The notes: generated by a model from the sequence alone, not told the origin. Numbered from the stretch's first letter, positions 8,238-16,981 are shown. The stretch is 64,000 bases of DNA from CAJLIR01 sp964408085 (GCA_964408085.1 CAYOYB010000001.1:130949-194948); one strand, 5' to 3'. A program made the numbers and translations.

Positions 8238-9536
8238 ATGAAGATACTTTGTGATCTTTTAGGTGCATTGATTTTATCAATATCGTCTATTTATGTTATT
8301 AGTCAGATAATGGATTTATCTATCAAAAAAGTCGGTATTATTAGATACTTAATATCGATAATAGCGCTATCAGTTTATTTAATTATTAGTTATTATAGTA
8401 CTATGATTTTTTTAAGATATCTATTATTCGTTTTTGCAATATCCTTAATAATAATATTAATTATGAAAAAATCATTTAAAGAGTCTTTTATTGCAGGATT
8501 CTTTATATTCATTTTGCTGGCAATATCTGAGTTATTATTTGCGATAGTTGTTATGTATATACTAAAAGCTGATGTCGAAAGTTTTTATGGGGTTTTACTG
8601 GGAAATATTGGTATAGCCTTAATTTTATTTCTTTTAATTAAAATTCCTAAATTCTTAGTCTTATTAAAAAGTTGGCTTGAAAAAATAGCTACTTCAAAAA
8701 GGTATTATTTAATTGCCTTGATTGTTATATTATGTTTTTCAATTAGTATTATTATTTATATAAATTATTTTGATACAACGACTAGGTTAAGATTTGTTTT
8801 AAGTTTAATTGTGATACTGATTTATACTATCATAACTATTATTTTGTTTAATGAAAAGAACAATAGTAGTAAGATTCAATATGAATATGAAAATGTGGTA
8901 AATAATTTAAATGAATACGAAAAAATGTTAGACTTTCAAAAGGTTGCTAATCATGAAAATAAAAATCAATTATTAGTTATAAAAAGTATGATAGATAAAA
9001 AAGATTCTAAAGTAGATGAATATATTAATAGTATAATTTTAGAAAAAAGTGAAGATAATGAAGATTTTTTATATCGAACTAATATTATTCCTTCTGGTGG
9101 TTTAAGAGGTTTAGTTTATTACAAACTATTATCAATGAAGGAAAAGAAAATTAATGTCAATTTAAGTATTTCTAATAAAATAAGAAAAATAGATTTAGAG
9201 AAAATGGGTGTAAATTTAAATAAAGATTTATGTAAAATTATGGGAGTTATCTTGGATAATGCTAGACAAGCTGTTGAAGAATTAGAAACTAAAAATATCG
9301 ATATAGAAATGGACTATATAGATAATCAATTTATCATTATCGTTTCTAATAACTTTGAAGGTGATTTAGATTTAAGTGAAATGGATAATATTGGTTATAC
9401 AACTAAAGGTAGTGGTCATGGATATGGACTAGCTTTAATGAAACAGCTAATTGATAAAAATAGTTGCTTAGATAACCAAAAATACATATATGGTAAAAAA
9501 TTTGTTCAAAAAGTAATTTTAAATTTACAAAAATAA
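8238..9536 (+). CDS. agrC: AgrC-like sensor histidine kinase
   Basis: The 432-aa protein has six or more predicted membrane segments in residues 1-205, then a cytoplasmic kinase region of the GHKL (HATPase_c_5) type. The probable phosphorylated histidine is H239 in NHENKNQL, the N box is MGVILDNARQAVEE, and the G box is GSGHGYGLALMKQL. It should bind the cyclic autoinducer outside the cell and phosphorylate the adjacent regulator. It starts one base after the agrA-like stop, so translation is probably coupled. The gene ends in a terminator shared with the convergent agrD. Confidence 0.88.
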   Translation: MKILCDLLGALILSISSIYVISQIMDLSIKKVGIIRYLISIIALSVYLIISYYSTMIFLRYLLFVFAISLIIILIMKKSFKESFIAGFFIFILLAISELLFAIVVMYILKADVESFYGVLLGNIGIALILFLLIKIPKFLVLLKSWLEKIATSKRYYLIALIVILCFSISIIIYINYFDTTTRLRFVLSLIVILIYTIITIILFNEKNNSSKIQYEYENVVNNLNEYEKMLDFQKVANHENKNQLLVIKSMIDKKDSKVDEYINSIILEKSEDNEDFLYRTNIIPSGGLRGLVYYKLLSMKEKKINVNLSISNKIRKIDLEKMGVNLNKDLCKIMGVILDNARQAVEELETKNIDIEMDYIDNQFIIIVSNNFEGDLDLSEMDNIGYTTKGSGHGYGLALMKQLIDKNSCLDNQKYIYGKKFVQKVILNLQK

Positions 9537-9558
9537 AAAACTGCGATTGCAGTTTTTT
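9535..9558. terminator. Bidirectional terminator between agrC and agrD
   Basis: A 10-bp stem, AAAAAACTGC (9535-9544) with GCAGTTTTTT (9549-9558), has a GATT loop. Its A and T tracts let it end both the plus-strand agrA-agrC transcript and the minus-strand agrB-agrD transcript. Confidence 0.88.
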
Positions 9559-9559
9559 A

Positions 9560-9679
9560 TTATTTAAGAAGTGCTTTTGGACATTCTGGTTCATCGATAA
9601 CAAAAACGAAACAAGCACTACTTCCTAAAGAGGCAACAAATCCAGCTACTGAAGCAATTATTGAAGTTATAAATGCCAT
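9560..9679 (-). CDS. agrD: AgrD-like autoinducing peptide precursor
   Basis: This 39-aa ORF begins at ATG 9679 behind a very strong ribosome site (GGGAGGAGG). It has the three parts of AgrD: an amphipathic N-terminal leader (MAFITSIIASVAGFVASL), a peptide core with the key Cys (SSACFVFV) and an acidic tail (DEPECPKALLK). The tail closely matches the DEPEVPKEL tail of Staphylococcus AgrD. The core resembles the Listeria signal ACFMFV, a thiolactone between Cys and the last Val. The predicted mature signal is a (S)ACFVFV ring with five residues in the thiolactone. Cleavage before IDEPE is inferred. Confidence 0.88.
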   Translation of the reverse strand: MAFITSIIASVAGFVASLGSSACFVFVIDEPECPKALLK

Positions 9680-9730
9680 AACAAATACCTCCTCCCTTTT
9701 TATTCTATGTTTAAATAAATTTAAACCATA

Positions 9731-10324
9731 TTAAAGATATTTTTTATAATTGTTATATGGTAATTTAAAAATGCGATAAACTGTAGGAGATATCATAAAA
9801 CATTGTAGAACAATCGCAATTAATAAAGAGTTAGCCAAGAATTGATTATCTATAAATAAAGAACAAATAATCATAATAAGCGCGATAATTGTTGATATAA
9901 TTTTTAAACAAAATCTTCTTTTTTTATTTATGATTGGCCTTTTATATGTATCAGCTGGAGCATTTTTTATAATAAAAGCTAAACTGATTAGACCAATTAT
10001 TACTTTTAAGTAAATAGGTATTTGAATAATCGTACATATAAAAGGAAGAATTATAAAAATTAACAGTGATGATATTAAGCAAATCCAACTTTTAGTTGCA
10101 TGCAATCCAAATGATGGTATTCTTATAAAATTATAGCAAATGAGAAAAATCAATGTTTCTTTTATTAAACCTAATAAATAAGAAACTATTAAAATAACAA
10201 TCATTTTAGTTATTAATATATATATAGATTCTAATCCATATTTTATAATTTCTAATTTTTCATTATCGAAATTATTATATTTTTGAATAACATTTAGTTG
10301 TTTATTTATAATAAAATTTCTCAT
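9731..10324 (-). CDS. agrB: AgrB-like peptide-processing endopeptidase
   Basis: The 197-aa integral membrane protein matches the accessory gene regulator B family, which cleaves the AgrD tail and forms the thiolactone. The catalytic pair is H75 and C82 within GLHATKSWIC, and the conserved APADTYKRPI...KKRR segment lies near residues 122-137. Several hydrophobic segments follow. AAGGGG precedes the ATG. agrD lies 51 bases downstream on the same strand, giving the agrB-agrD order seen in other agr loci. Confidence 0.92.
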   Translation of the reverse strand: MRNFIINKQLNVIQKYNNFDNEKLEIIKYGLESIYILITKMIVILIVSYLLGLIKETLIFLICYNFIRIPSFGLHATKSWICLISSLLIFIILPFICTIIQIPIYLKVIIGLISLAFIIKNAPADTYKRPIINKKRRFCLKIISTIIALIMIICSLFIDNQFLANSLLIAIVLQCFMISPTVYRIFKLPYNNYKKYL

Positions 10325-10637
10325 ATACTACCCCTTACCTTAATAACAATATCATTATTCATTTAATCACATTTATCCATTTTAGTACATTACTACAAAT
10401 ATGTTTGAACGAGTATATAATTAACTTATAATTAATAATGTACTAATTAATATACAAAAATAAATTGCTTACACACAAACCAATAAAAATAGCATAAAAC
10501 TTTGATAAAATTTATAATTAGTGCTTTTAAAATTGTGCAGATAATGTCGGTTTTTGAATGCTTGATTTTATTGAAAATCAATGGCTTAGACGGTATATTT
10601 ATATTGTAAGCGAATTTTACAAGAAGGAGGATTTTTT
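10325..10637. other. Intergenic leader of the cold-shock gene, divergent from agrB
   Basis: This 313-base AT-rich gap separates the divergent agrB and csp genes and contains no ORF. Near the csp side are a perfect 8-bp hairpin, TTGATTTT (10562-10569) with AAAATCAA (10574-10581) and an ATTG loop, and a second inverted repeat, TTGTAA (10604-10609) with TTACAA (10617-10622), just before the AAGGAGG ribosome site. Cold-shock genes often carry long structured 5' leaders that control translation by temperature. That role here is inferred. Promoter boxes could not be assigned with confidence. Confidence 0.5.
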
Positions 10638-10850
10638 ATGAAAGGGAAAGTAAAATGGTTTAACAATGACAAAGGATATGGCTTTATCGAATATAAGGAT
10701 GGCGAAGATATATTTGTTCATTATAGTACAATTTTATCAGAGGGTTATAAAACACTAGTTGAAGGGCAATATGTTGAATTTGAACTAGTAAGAACAGATA
10801 AAGGGTTACAAGCAAAAAATGTTGTCGAAATTAAAACTGCTCTTGTATAG
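10638..10850 (+). CDS. Cold-shock protein, CspA family
   Basis: The 70-aa protein is a single cold-shock domain, an OB-fold RNA chaperone. It contains KGKVKWFN, RNP1 KGYGFI (about residues 13-18) and RNP2 DIFVHY (about 26-31). AAGGAGG precedes the ATG with an A/T spacer. A second, ICE-borne paralogue lies at 19,794. Confidence 0.95.
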   Translation: MKGKVKWFNNDKGYGFIEYKDGEDIFVHYSTILSEGYKTLVEGQYVEFELVRTDKGLQAKNVVEIKTALV

Positions 10851-10861
10851 TGGTTTTTTTT
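10833..10861 (+). terminator. Terminator overlapping the end of csp
   Basis: AAAACTGC (10833-10840) pairs with GTGGTTTT (10850-10857) using two G-T wobbles. The loop has 9 bases and T residues follow to 10861. The left arm is inside the coding end of csp. Confidence 0.6.
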
Positions 10862-10888
10862 GTAATATAGATAAAAAAGTGTTATAAT
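10860..10888 (+). promoter_or_regulatory. Sigma-A-type promoter of hpf
   Basis: TTGTAA (10860-10865) and TATAAT (10883-10888) are separated by 17 bases, with the hpf ribosome site AGGAGG about 10 bases further on. Confidence 0.75.
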
Positions 10889-10908
10889 AATCATAGGAGG
10901 ATGATATT

Positions 10909-11442
10909 ATGAAATTTAATATTAGAGGACAAAAAATTGATGTAACACCTGCAATTAGAGAGTATGCTGAAAAGAAGATTGGAAAATTAGAAAAATATTT
11001 TTCTAAATCTGATGAGATAACTGCAAGTATATTACTAAAAGTTAGAGGTAAAGAACAAATCGTTGAAGTAACTATACCTATAAAGAAAATTGTTTTAAGA
11101 GCTGAAGAGACTAATAAAGATTTATATGCAGCTATTGATTTAGTATCAGAAAAATTAGAACGCCAAATTAGAAAAAATAAAACAAGAATAGCTCAAAGAA
11201 AATCTAAAACAAACGATATAGAAATAAATATAGATTTTGATAATTCAGAAATAGAAGAAGCAAAAGATAAAGTTGTTAGAAGAAAGCAAATGGATACAAA
11301 ACCAATGAGTGAAGAAGAAGCAATTTTGCAAATGAATATGCTTGGACATGAATTCTTTATTTATAAAGATGATGAAAGTGGGAACACTTGCATATTATAT
11401 AAGAGAAAAGATGGAGATTTAGGAATAATAGAAACTAAATAG
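10909..11442 (+). CDS. hpf: Long-form ribosome hibernation promoting factor
   Basis: The 177-aa protein has the S30AE/HPF fold at residues 1-100 (FNIRGQKIDVTPAIREYAEKK) and the C-terminal dimerisation domain of long HPF at about 125-177 (KPMSEEEAILQMNMLGHEFF). Long HPF binds the 30S decoding centre and pairs ribosomes into inactive 100S dimers in stationary phase. It sits immediately before secA, as in many Bacillota. It has its own promoter and terminator. Confidence 0.95.
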   Translation: MKFNIRGQKIDVTPAIREYAEKKIGKLEKYFSKSDEITASILLKVRGKEQIVEVTIPIKKIVLRAEETNKDLYAAIDLVSEKLERQIRKNKTRIAQRKSKTNDIEINIDFDNSEIEEAKDKVVRRKQMDTKPMSEEEAILQMNMLGHEFFIYKDDESGNTCILYKRKDGDLGIIETK

Positions 11443-11462
11443 GATGTTAATCATCCTTTTTT
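11441..11462 (+). terminator. Terminator after hpf
   Basis: AGGATG (11441-11446) pairs with CATCCT (11452-11457) across a TTAAT loop, followed by a T run. It overlaps the hpf stop codon. Confidence 0.85.
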
Positions 11463-11533
11463 CTTATTATTTAACCTAAAAAACTATTATTTTCTTTTGT
11501 TTTTTGATAAAATATAGATTAGGAGTTGATTAT

Positions 11534-14029
11534 ATGAAGTTTTTTAAAAAAATATTTGATCACGAATATAAAGAACTTGAAAGATTTAAAAGTATTGCTG
11601 ATAAAATAGAAGCATTAGATTCAAAAATGACAAAGATGAAAGATGCTGACTTAAAAAAACAAACAGAAATCTTTAAAGAGAGATTATCAAAAGGAGAAAC
11701 TTTAGATGATATTTTAGTGGAAGCTTTTGCGACTGTAAGAGAAGTTGCATATAGAGTATTGGGTGAAAAACCTTTCTATTCACAACTTTTAGGTGCGATT
11801 GCTATTCATGAAGGAAATATTGCTGAGTTAAAAACAGGTGAAGGAAAAACTTTAACAACAACCTTACCAGCATATTTAAATGCTCTAGAAGGTAAAGGTG
11901 TTCATGTTATTACTGTTAATGAATACCTAACTGAAAGAAATGCAGATTGGATGCGTGGAATTTACGAATTTTTAGGTATTACTGTTGGTATAAATAAACA
12001 TGACCTTTCACCAAAAGAAAAAAAAGAGGCTTTTGACTGTGATATTACATATACAACAAATAATGAAATTGGTTTTGATTATTTAAGAGATAATATGGTT
12101 GTAAAAGCTGAAAATCGTGTATGTAGAGGGCTAAATTATGCCATAATTGATGAGGTAGACTCTATTTTAATTGATGAAGCTAGAACACCATTAATTATTT
12201 CTGGTGGAGTTATGCAATCAGCAAACTTATATATTCAGGCTGATAATTTTGTTAAACACTTAAAAGAAAACAATGGATATATATATGATGAAAAAACAAA
12301 ATCAGTTGTTTTAGACGAAAAAGGAATAGCTGAAGCTGAGAAGAATTTTAATATTTCCAATTTGTACGATATCCAAAATACAAATTTAGTTCATTATATA
12401 AATCAAGCTTTAAAAGCTAATTATAGTATGAAAAGAGATATTGATTATGTTGTTGCTGACGGAAAAGTTGTTATTGTCGATCCATTTACTGGACGTTTAA
12501 TGCAGGGTAGAACATATTCTGATGGCTTGCATCAAGCAATCGAAGCTAAAGAAAGTGTTAGCATTCAACAAGAAACAAAAACTTTAGCAACAATTACCTT
12601 CCAAAATTTATTTAGAATGTATAATAAATTATCTGGTATGACAGGAACAGCTAAAACCGAAGAAGAGGAATTTAGAGATATTTATAATATGTATGTTATT
12701 TGCATTCCAACTAACAGACCAGTAATTCGTGAAGACTGTAAAGATTTAATTTTCGCAACTAAAGATGGTAAATATAAAGCTATCGCTAAAGAAATAAAAG
12801 AAAGATATGAAAAAGGTCAACCAGTACTTGTTGGTACAATTGCTGTTGAAACAAGTGAATTAATTAGCAAAATGCTTAGTAAAATGCATATACCACATGA
12901 AGTTTTAAATGCTAAAAACCATGCTAGAGAAGCTGAGATTATTGCTAAAGCTGGTGAGAGAAAAGCTGTTACAATAGCAACTAATATGGCAGGTCGTGGA
13001 ACTGATATTAAATTAGGTGAAGGTGTAAAAGAACTTGGAGGTTTATGCGTAATTGGAACTGAAAGACATGAATCACGAAGAATCGATAATCAGTTAAGAG
13101 GACGTTCAGGTCGTCAAGGAGATCCAGGTTTAACACAATTCTGTGTATCTTTCGAAGATGAATTAATGGTACGCTTTGGTACTGATAGAGTAAAACCTAT
13201 GCTTCAAAGATTAGGCTTTGATGGTGAAGCATCTATTCATAATAAAATGTTATCTAGTTCTATCGAATCAGCACAAAAACGTGTTGAAGGTAATAACTTT
13301 GATGTTCGTAAACAATTATTACAATATGATGATGTTATTAATCAACAAAGAAAAATAATTTATGAAAAAAGAAATATCATTCTTGATAGTGAATCAATTC
13401 ATGATGTGATTTTAGAAAGTTTTAAAAATCATGTTAGTGATTTAGCTTATGCTCATGTTAATAGTGATAGTAATAAGATGACTGATAATGATTTAAGCGA
13501 AATGTTAGAGTCTATAAATGAACAATTCTTAAGTGTTGCTATTTCAAAGGAAGGATTAGAAGACAAAAATATAGATGATATGATTGATTATATTTATGGG
13601 CGTTTAGTTGATGAATATGAACAAAAATTATCGACAGTTCCTGAAGAAATTACAAGAGAATTTGAAAAAGCAATTGCCCTTAGAGTTATTGATACTCACT
13701 GGATGGAACATATTAATACAATGTCACATTTAAGAGAGGGAATTCACTTAAGAGGATATGCTCAAGAAAATCCATTACGTGCTTACACTAAAGAGGGTTA
13801 TGACTTATTTGATCAATTACTTATGACAATTGATAGAGAAACAACTGTTTATTTGATGAAAGCTGAAATTCGTCAAAATGTTGAAAGAAAACAAGTAATT
13901 AAAGGTGAAGCTGTTTCAAATAAAGAAAAGGAAACAAAATCATCACCAAAAAGGGTTTCAAAAGTTGGTAGAAATGAATTATGTCCTTGTGGCTCAGGTA
14001 AGAAATATAAACAATGTTGTGGTAAGTAG
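11534..14029 (+). CDS. secA: Preprotein translocase ATPase SecA
   Basis: The 831-aa protein is full-length SecA, the motor that pushes preproteins through SecYEG. It shows the nucleotide site GEGKT (about residue 105), the DEAD-type box DEVDSILIDEARTP, the preprotein-binding region, the second motor domain with MAGRGTDIKLGEG, and a C-terminal zinc motif CPCGSGKKYKQCC. The ATG at 11534 follows AGGAG with 8-base spacing; the open frame upstream of it lacks a ribosome site. The mobile element begins within about 250 bases of the stop, where prfB would normally follow. Confidence 0.97.
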   Translation: MKFFKKIFDHEYKELERFKSIADKIEALDSKMTKMKDADLKKQTEIFKERLSKGETLDDILVEAFATVREVAYRVLGEKPFYSQLLGAIAIHEGNIAELKTGEGKTLTTTLPAYLNALEGKGVHVITVNEYLTERNADWMRGIYEFLGITVGINKHDLSPKEKKEAFDCDITYTTNNEIGFDYLRDNMVVKAENRVCRGLNYAIIDEVDSILIDEARTPLIISGGVMQSANLYIQADNFVKHLKENNGYIYDEKTKSVVLDEKGIAEAEKNFNISNLYDIQNTNLVHYINQALKANYSMKRDIDYVVADGKVVIVDPFTGRLMQGRTYSDGLHQAIEAKESVSIQQETKTLATITFQNLFRMYNKLSGMTGTAKTEEEEFRDIYNMYVICIPTNRPVIREDCKDLIFATKDGKYKAIAKEIKERYEKGQPVLVGTIAVETSELISKMLSKMHIPHEVLNAKNHAREAEIIAKAGERKAVTIATNMAGRGTDIKLGEGVKELGGLCVIGTERHESRRIDNQLRGRSGRQGDPGLTQFCVSFEDELMVRFGTDRVKPMLQRLGFDGEASIHNKMLSSSIESAQKRVEGNNFDVRKQLLQYDDVINQQRKIIYEKRNIILDSESIHDVILESFKNHVSDLAYAHVNSDSNKMTDNDLSEMLESINEQFLSVAISKEGLEDKNIDDMIDYIYGRLVDEYEQKLSTVPEEITREFEKAIALRVIDTHWMEHINTMSHLREGIHLRGYAQENPLRAYTKEGYDLFDQLLMTIDRETTVYLMKAEIRQNVERKQVIKGEAVSNKEKETKSSPKRVSKVGRNELCPCGSGKKYKQCCGK

Positions 14030-14284
14030 TCTAAATACCTTAAAAAATAAGGGAATTGTAGAGATTGAAAAAATTCAAAATAAAGTGATTTTTGACCAAG
14101 CAGCTCAAAATGGAACTTTTGTCTACGATTTGTCTACGTAAATTAAAAAACACAATCAAAAAATAATGAGCCCTTATAATACAAGGCATTTGTACGTATA
14201 CAAATTGTATAAAAAGTTGTCTACATGAAAAATGTAGACAGCTTTTTTGTTTCCTAAACTAATTTTAGTAAAGGAGAAATGTTT
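14030..14284 (+). other. Probable left ICE junction (attL) with integrase arm-type repeats
   Basis: This 255-base gap lies between chromosomal secA and the integrase gene and should contain attL. Two tandem copies of TTTGTCTACG lie at 14118-14127 and 14129-14138. A third related TTGTCTACA at 14217-14225 and its inverse TGTAGACA at 14233-14240 form the terminator hairpin. Repeats of this kind are typical arm sites for integrases with an AP2-like N-terminal domain. The exact core cannot be set without the right end of the element, which lies outside the window. Confidence 0.5.
14211..14249. terminator. Strong hairpin terminator upstream of the integrase
   Basis: A 16-bp stem is formed by AAAAAGTTGTCTACAT (14211-14226) and ATGTAGACAGCTTTTT (14232-14247) with a single G-T wobble and a GAAAA loop. 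Flanking A and T tracts make it bidirectional. It would block secA-side transcription from entering the ICE. Confidence 0.85.
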
Positions 14285-15556
14285 ATGGCAAATGTACTAA
14301 TAAGAAAAAGGGGAAAAGTATATGAATATCAATTTGAAATAGCACCACAGGATGGAAAAAGAAAAAGAATTTCAAAGTCAGGATTTAAAACAAAACCAGA
14401 GGCAGAAAGAGCAGGAGCGAAAGCATATAACGAATATTTGGAAACAGGGCACAATTTTACACCATCACAAATGTCTTATGCAGATTATTTAGATTATTGG
14501 ATGGAGGAATATTGTTATATAAATTTAAAACATCGTACTATTGAAACCTACAAATATATTATTAAAAATCATTTAAAACCAAGATTAGGAATGTATAGAT
14601 TATCTCAGATAACTACATCTACTATACAAGAAGCAATTAATGATATATATGTTGAGAAAGGTTTTGCAAAAAGTTATATGAAGAGCATACTTAAAGTTAT
14701 TAAATCATCTTTTGCGTATGCAACCGAAATAGTGCAATTTATAAAATATGATCCATCAATAAAAGTCAAAGTTCCTAAATATGAAGAACCAGAGGAAGAT
14801 CCAGCACACATATTTACAAAAGAAGAAATAGACTTAATTTTTAATAGTGTAAAAAATAATCATTGTGTATATTATGCTTTTTTGACTGCATATCATACAG
14901 GACTTCGTATATCTGAAGTGTTTGGTTTAACTTGGGAAGATATTGATTTAATAAATAAAAAAATCTATGTTAGGAGAAATATTGTTAAAAAGAACCAGGC
15001 AGGAGGTACTAAAAATAGACACATAAGTGGTAAATCAACAACTGTTTGGTATTTTGGAACATGTAAGACTGCTAATAGTTATAGAACAATAGATATAGGA
15101 GATACTTTAGTAAAAGCATTGGAAGAATACAAGGAAGAACAAGAAATATTTAAGGAAATGTATGGTGATATGTATATGAAGCATTACAAAAAGATAGTTG
15201 AGAATCCTTACACAAAAAAACCAGAAACTAAAATAGTGAATGCTTATGCTGAAATTGAAGTTGCTTTACCAGAAGTACATTTTGTATTTTTAAAAGACAA
15301 TGGTATTTTTGAAGGAACTGATAGCTGTAAACACCCATTCAAAGTTATTCATTACCAGTTAGGAATCCCATGTAGATTTCACGATTTTAGAGATACTCAT
15401 GCAACAAGATTAATAGAAGCAGGTGCAGATATTAAGGCAGTATCCAAACGATTAGGGCATAGTTCAGTAGAATTTACTTATAACATTTATGTGAGAGTTA
15501 CTACTAAAATGGAAGAAGAAATTGTAAGTAAATTTGAAGCGTATGCAACAGCATAA
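14285..15556 (+). CDS. int: Tyrosine-family ICE integrase
   Basis: The 423-aa protein is a Tn916/phage-type tyrosine recombinase. It has an AP2-like arm-binding N-domain (residues 1-60, RKRGKVYEYQFEIAPQDGK), a SAM-like core-binding domain (about 62-165) and a catalytic domain. Visible catalytic residues are R208 (TGLRISE), H366 and R369 (HDFRDTH), H392 (LGHSS) and the nucleophile Y402. The ATG at 14285 is 8 bases from AAGGAG; the ATG at 14279 is too close to it. It would integrate and excise the element next to secA. Confidence 0.93.
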   Translation: MANVLIRKRGKVYEYQFEIAPQDGKRKRISKSGFKTKPEAERAGAKAYNEYLETGHNFTPSQMSYADYLDYWMEEYCYINLKHRTIETYKYIIKNHLKPRLGMYRLSQITTSTIQEAINDIYVEKGFAKSYMKSILKVIKSSFAYATEIVQFIKYDPSIKVKVPKYEEPEEDPAHIFTKEEIDLIFNSVKNNHCVYYAFLTAYHTGLRISEVFGLTWEDIDLINKKIYVRRNIVKKNQAGGTKNRHISGKSTTVWYFGTCKTANSYRTIDIGDTLVKALEEYKEEQEIFKEMYGDMYMKHYKKIVENPYTKKPETKIVNAYAEIEVALPEVHFVFLKDNGIFEGTDSCKHPFKVIHYQLGIPCRFHDFRDTHATRLIEAGADIKAVSKRLGHSSVEFTYNIYVRVTTKMEEEIVSKFEAYATA

Positions 15557-15600
15557 TTCTTTATTATGTAGTATAATAGAAAAAGAAAAGGAGAAAAATA

Positions 15601-16158
15601 ATGACAACTAGTTTAGAAATAATATTCAAAGCATGTATGAGTAGTAAAAAAATAGTAGTAGGAGAAAGAACAATTGTAATAACACCAAAATTTTCAAAAC
15701 GTGATTTTTTTGAATCGTTAAATGATATGGGGAAAGATACAGAAAAAAAATATTTTGATTATTTTGGATATAGTGAAATGGCAATTAAGTTATATCCAAC
15801 GATAAAAGGAATAAAAGATGAGTATAATATTGATTATCAAAAACTAAGTGAAATTGGTAAATTAAATTTAAAATCTATATTAGGACATTCATCCATAATG
15901 GATACTCTAAAATATTATAAAGGTATAGATGATTTATCAATTGATAATTTTGATGAAACATTTAAAGATGGAGATGTAATAGATTATTTGGAGTTTGTAA
16001 AATACTTTGGTAATAATAGAGAGTTATATGAAAAATTAAAACATTTAAAAGGCGATTCATTATCTTCTTGGAAAGAAATCAGAAATCTTAAATGGAAAGA
16101 TGTGGATTTAGAAAATGGAATTATAAATATAGAAACTGAAGAAATTGATATAAGTTAA
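15601..16158 (+). CDS. Unrecognised protein with integrase-like motifs in permuted order
   Basis: The 185-aa protein is not a known family. Around residues 95-110 it contains LGHSSIMDTLKYYKG, which looks like the His-to-Tyr C-terminal box of tyrosine recombinases. At residues 157-178 it has WKEIRNLKWKDVDLENGIIN, which looks like the Arg box that normally comes earlier in the catalytic domain. The Arg expected three residues before the Glu is Ser here, so it should not recombine DNA by itself. Its position between int and the replication gene suggests a modulator such as a directionality factor, or a reshuffled integrase relic. AAAAGGAG precedes the ATG. Confidence 0.6.
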   Translation: MTTSLEIIFKACMSSKKIVVGERTIVITPKFSKRDFFESLNDMGKDTEKKYFDYFGYSEMAIKLYPTIKGIKDEYNIDYQKLSEIGKLNLKSILGHSSIMDTLKYYKGIDDLSIDNFDETFKDGDVIDYLEFVKYFGNNRELYEKLKHLKGDSLSSWKEIRNLKWKDVDLENGIINIETEEIDIS

Positions 16159-16184
16159 GAACTAATTAATTTAGTTCTTTTTTT
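16157..16184 (+). terminator. Terminator after the integrase-motif protein gene
   Basis: AAGAACTAA (16157-16165) pairs perfectly with TTAGTTCTT (16171-16179), followed by a T run. The arm overlaps the stop codon. Confidence 0.88.
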
Positions 16185-16207
16185 ATTGCAACAGAAAGGG
16201 TGAAATC

Positions 16208-16978
16208 ATGGTTTTTAAAGTTGAAAAAAATAAGAATTATACAGTTATGAGTAACTACCATTTAAGAGATAAAAACTTATCTTTCAAAGCTAAAGGATTA
16301 TTATCGTTTATGCTTAGTTTACCTGATAGCTGGGATTACTCTTTAAATGGATTAGTAAGTGTTAGTAAAGAAAGTAAAAAAGCAATTAGAAGTATTTTAA
16401 ATGAATTGAAGGAAAATGGGTATTTAGTTATTGAACAAATACGAGGAGAAAAGGGATATTATAAGTATAACTACATAATCTATGAGCATCCTATTATAGA
16501 TGAAGATCAGGAAAATGATCCAGATACCCAAAAAGGGTATGCCGATGTAGATACCCTAATAAGTAGTGAAAAAATAAGTAGTAAAGAACTTCTAAATAAA
16601 ACAAATAAAATAAATAAAACCATAGATGAAGGAGAATCAAAAAAAATTGATTCTTTTTTTGATTTAAATAATCATCATAGATTAACAAAAGATTTGGTTA
16701 AAAGAAAATATTTAGAACCAGATGATGTGGAACTAGGGAAGTATGATAATTTATTCAAAAAATTATTAGAAGATTATGAGTTCACAGATCTGGTCGTAAT
16801 TAATCACTACATAATTTCTAAAGTGATTAATAGGAAATTTATAAATGATGATGGAAATCTAATTGAGAATAAATTTGGATATTTAAAGAGTTCAATTCTT
16901 AACAATATAGAAAAAATAAAGCATATTGATAAAATGGAATGGGATGATGAATTAGGATGGTTCAAAGATATTGAATAA
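16208..16978 (+). CDS. ICE replication initiator-like protein (winged helix plus DUF6017)
   Basis: The 256-aa protein begins with a winged helix-turn-helix (residues 1-95: NYTVMSNYHLRDKNLSFKAK, then SKESKKAIRSILNELKENGY), as in RepA_N/DnaD-related plasmid initiators. It ends with a DUF6017-like C-domain (about 140-256; HHRLTKDLVKRKYLE and IENKFGYLKSSILNNI). Such proteins start autonomous replication of excised conjugative elements. Between them is a variable acidic linker. AAAGGGTGA precedes the ATG. It converges on the repressor gene. Confidence 0.78.
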   Translation: MVFKVEKNKNYTVMSNYHLRDKNLSFKAKGLLSFMLSLPDSWDYSLNGLVSVSKESKKAIRSILNELKENGYLVIEQIRGEKGYYKYNYIIYEHPIIDEDQENDPDTQKGYADVDTLISSEKISSKELLNKTNKINKTIDEGESKKIDSFFDLNNHHRLTKDLVKRKYLEPDDVELGKYDNLFKKLLEDYEFTDLVVINHYIISKVINRKFINDDGNLIENKFGYLKSSILNNIEKIKHIDKMEWDDELGWFKDIE

Positions 16979-16981
16979 AAT

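Noticed and set aside
13905..14141. A plus-strand frame overlapping the end of secA and running into the junction region.
   Set aside because: It starts inside secA in another frame without a ribosome site; the part past the secA stop is treated as attL sequence.
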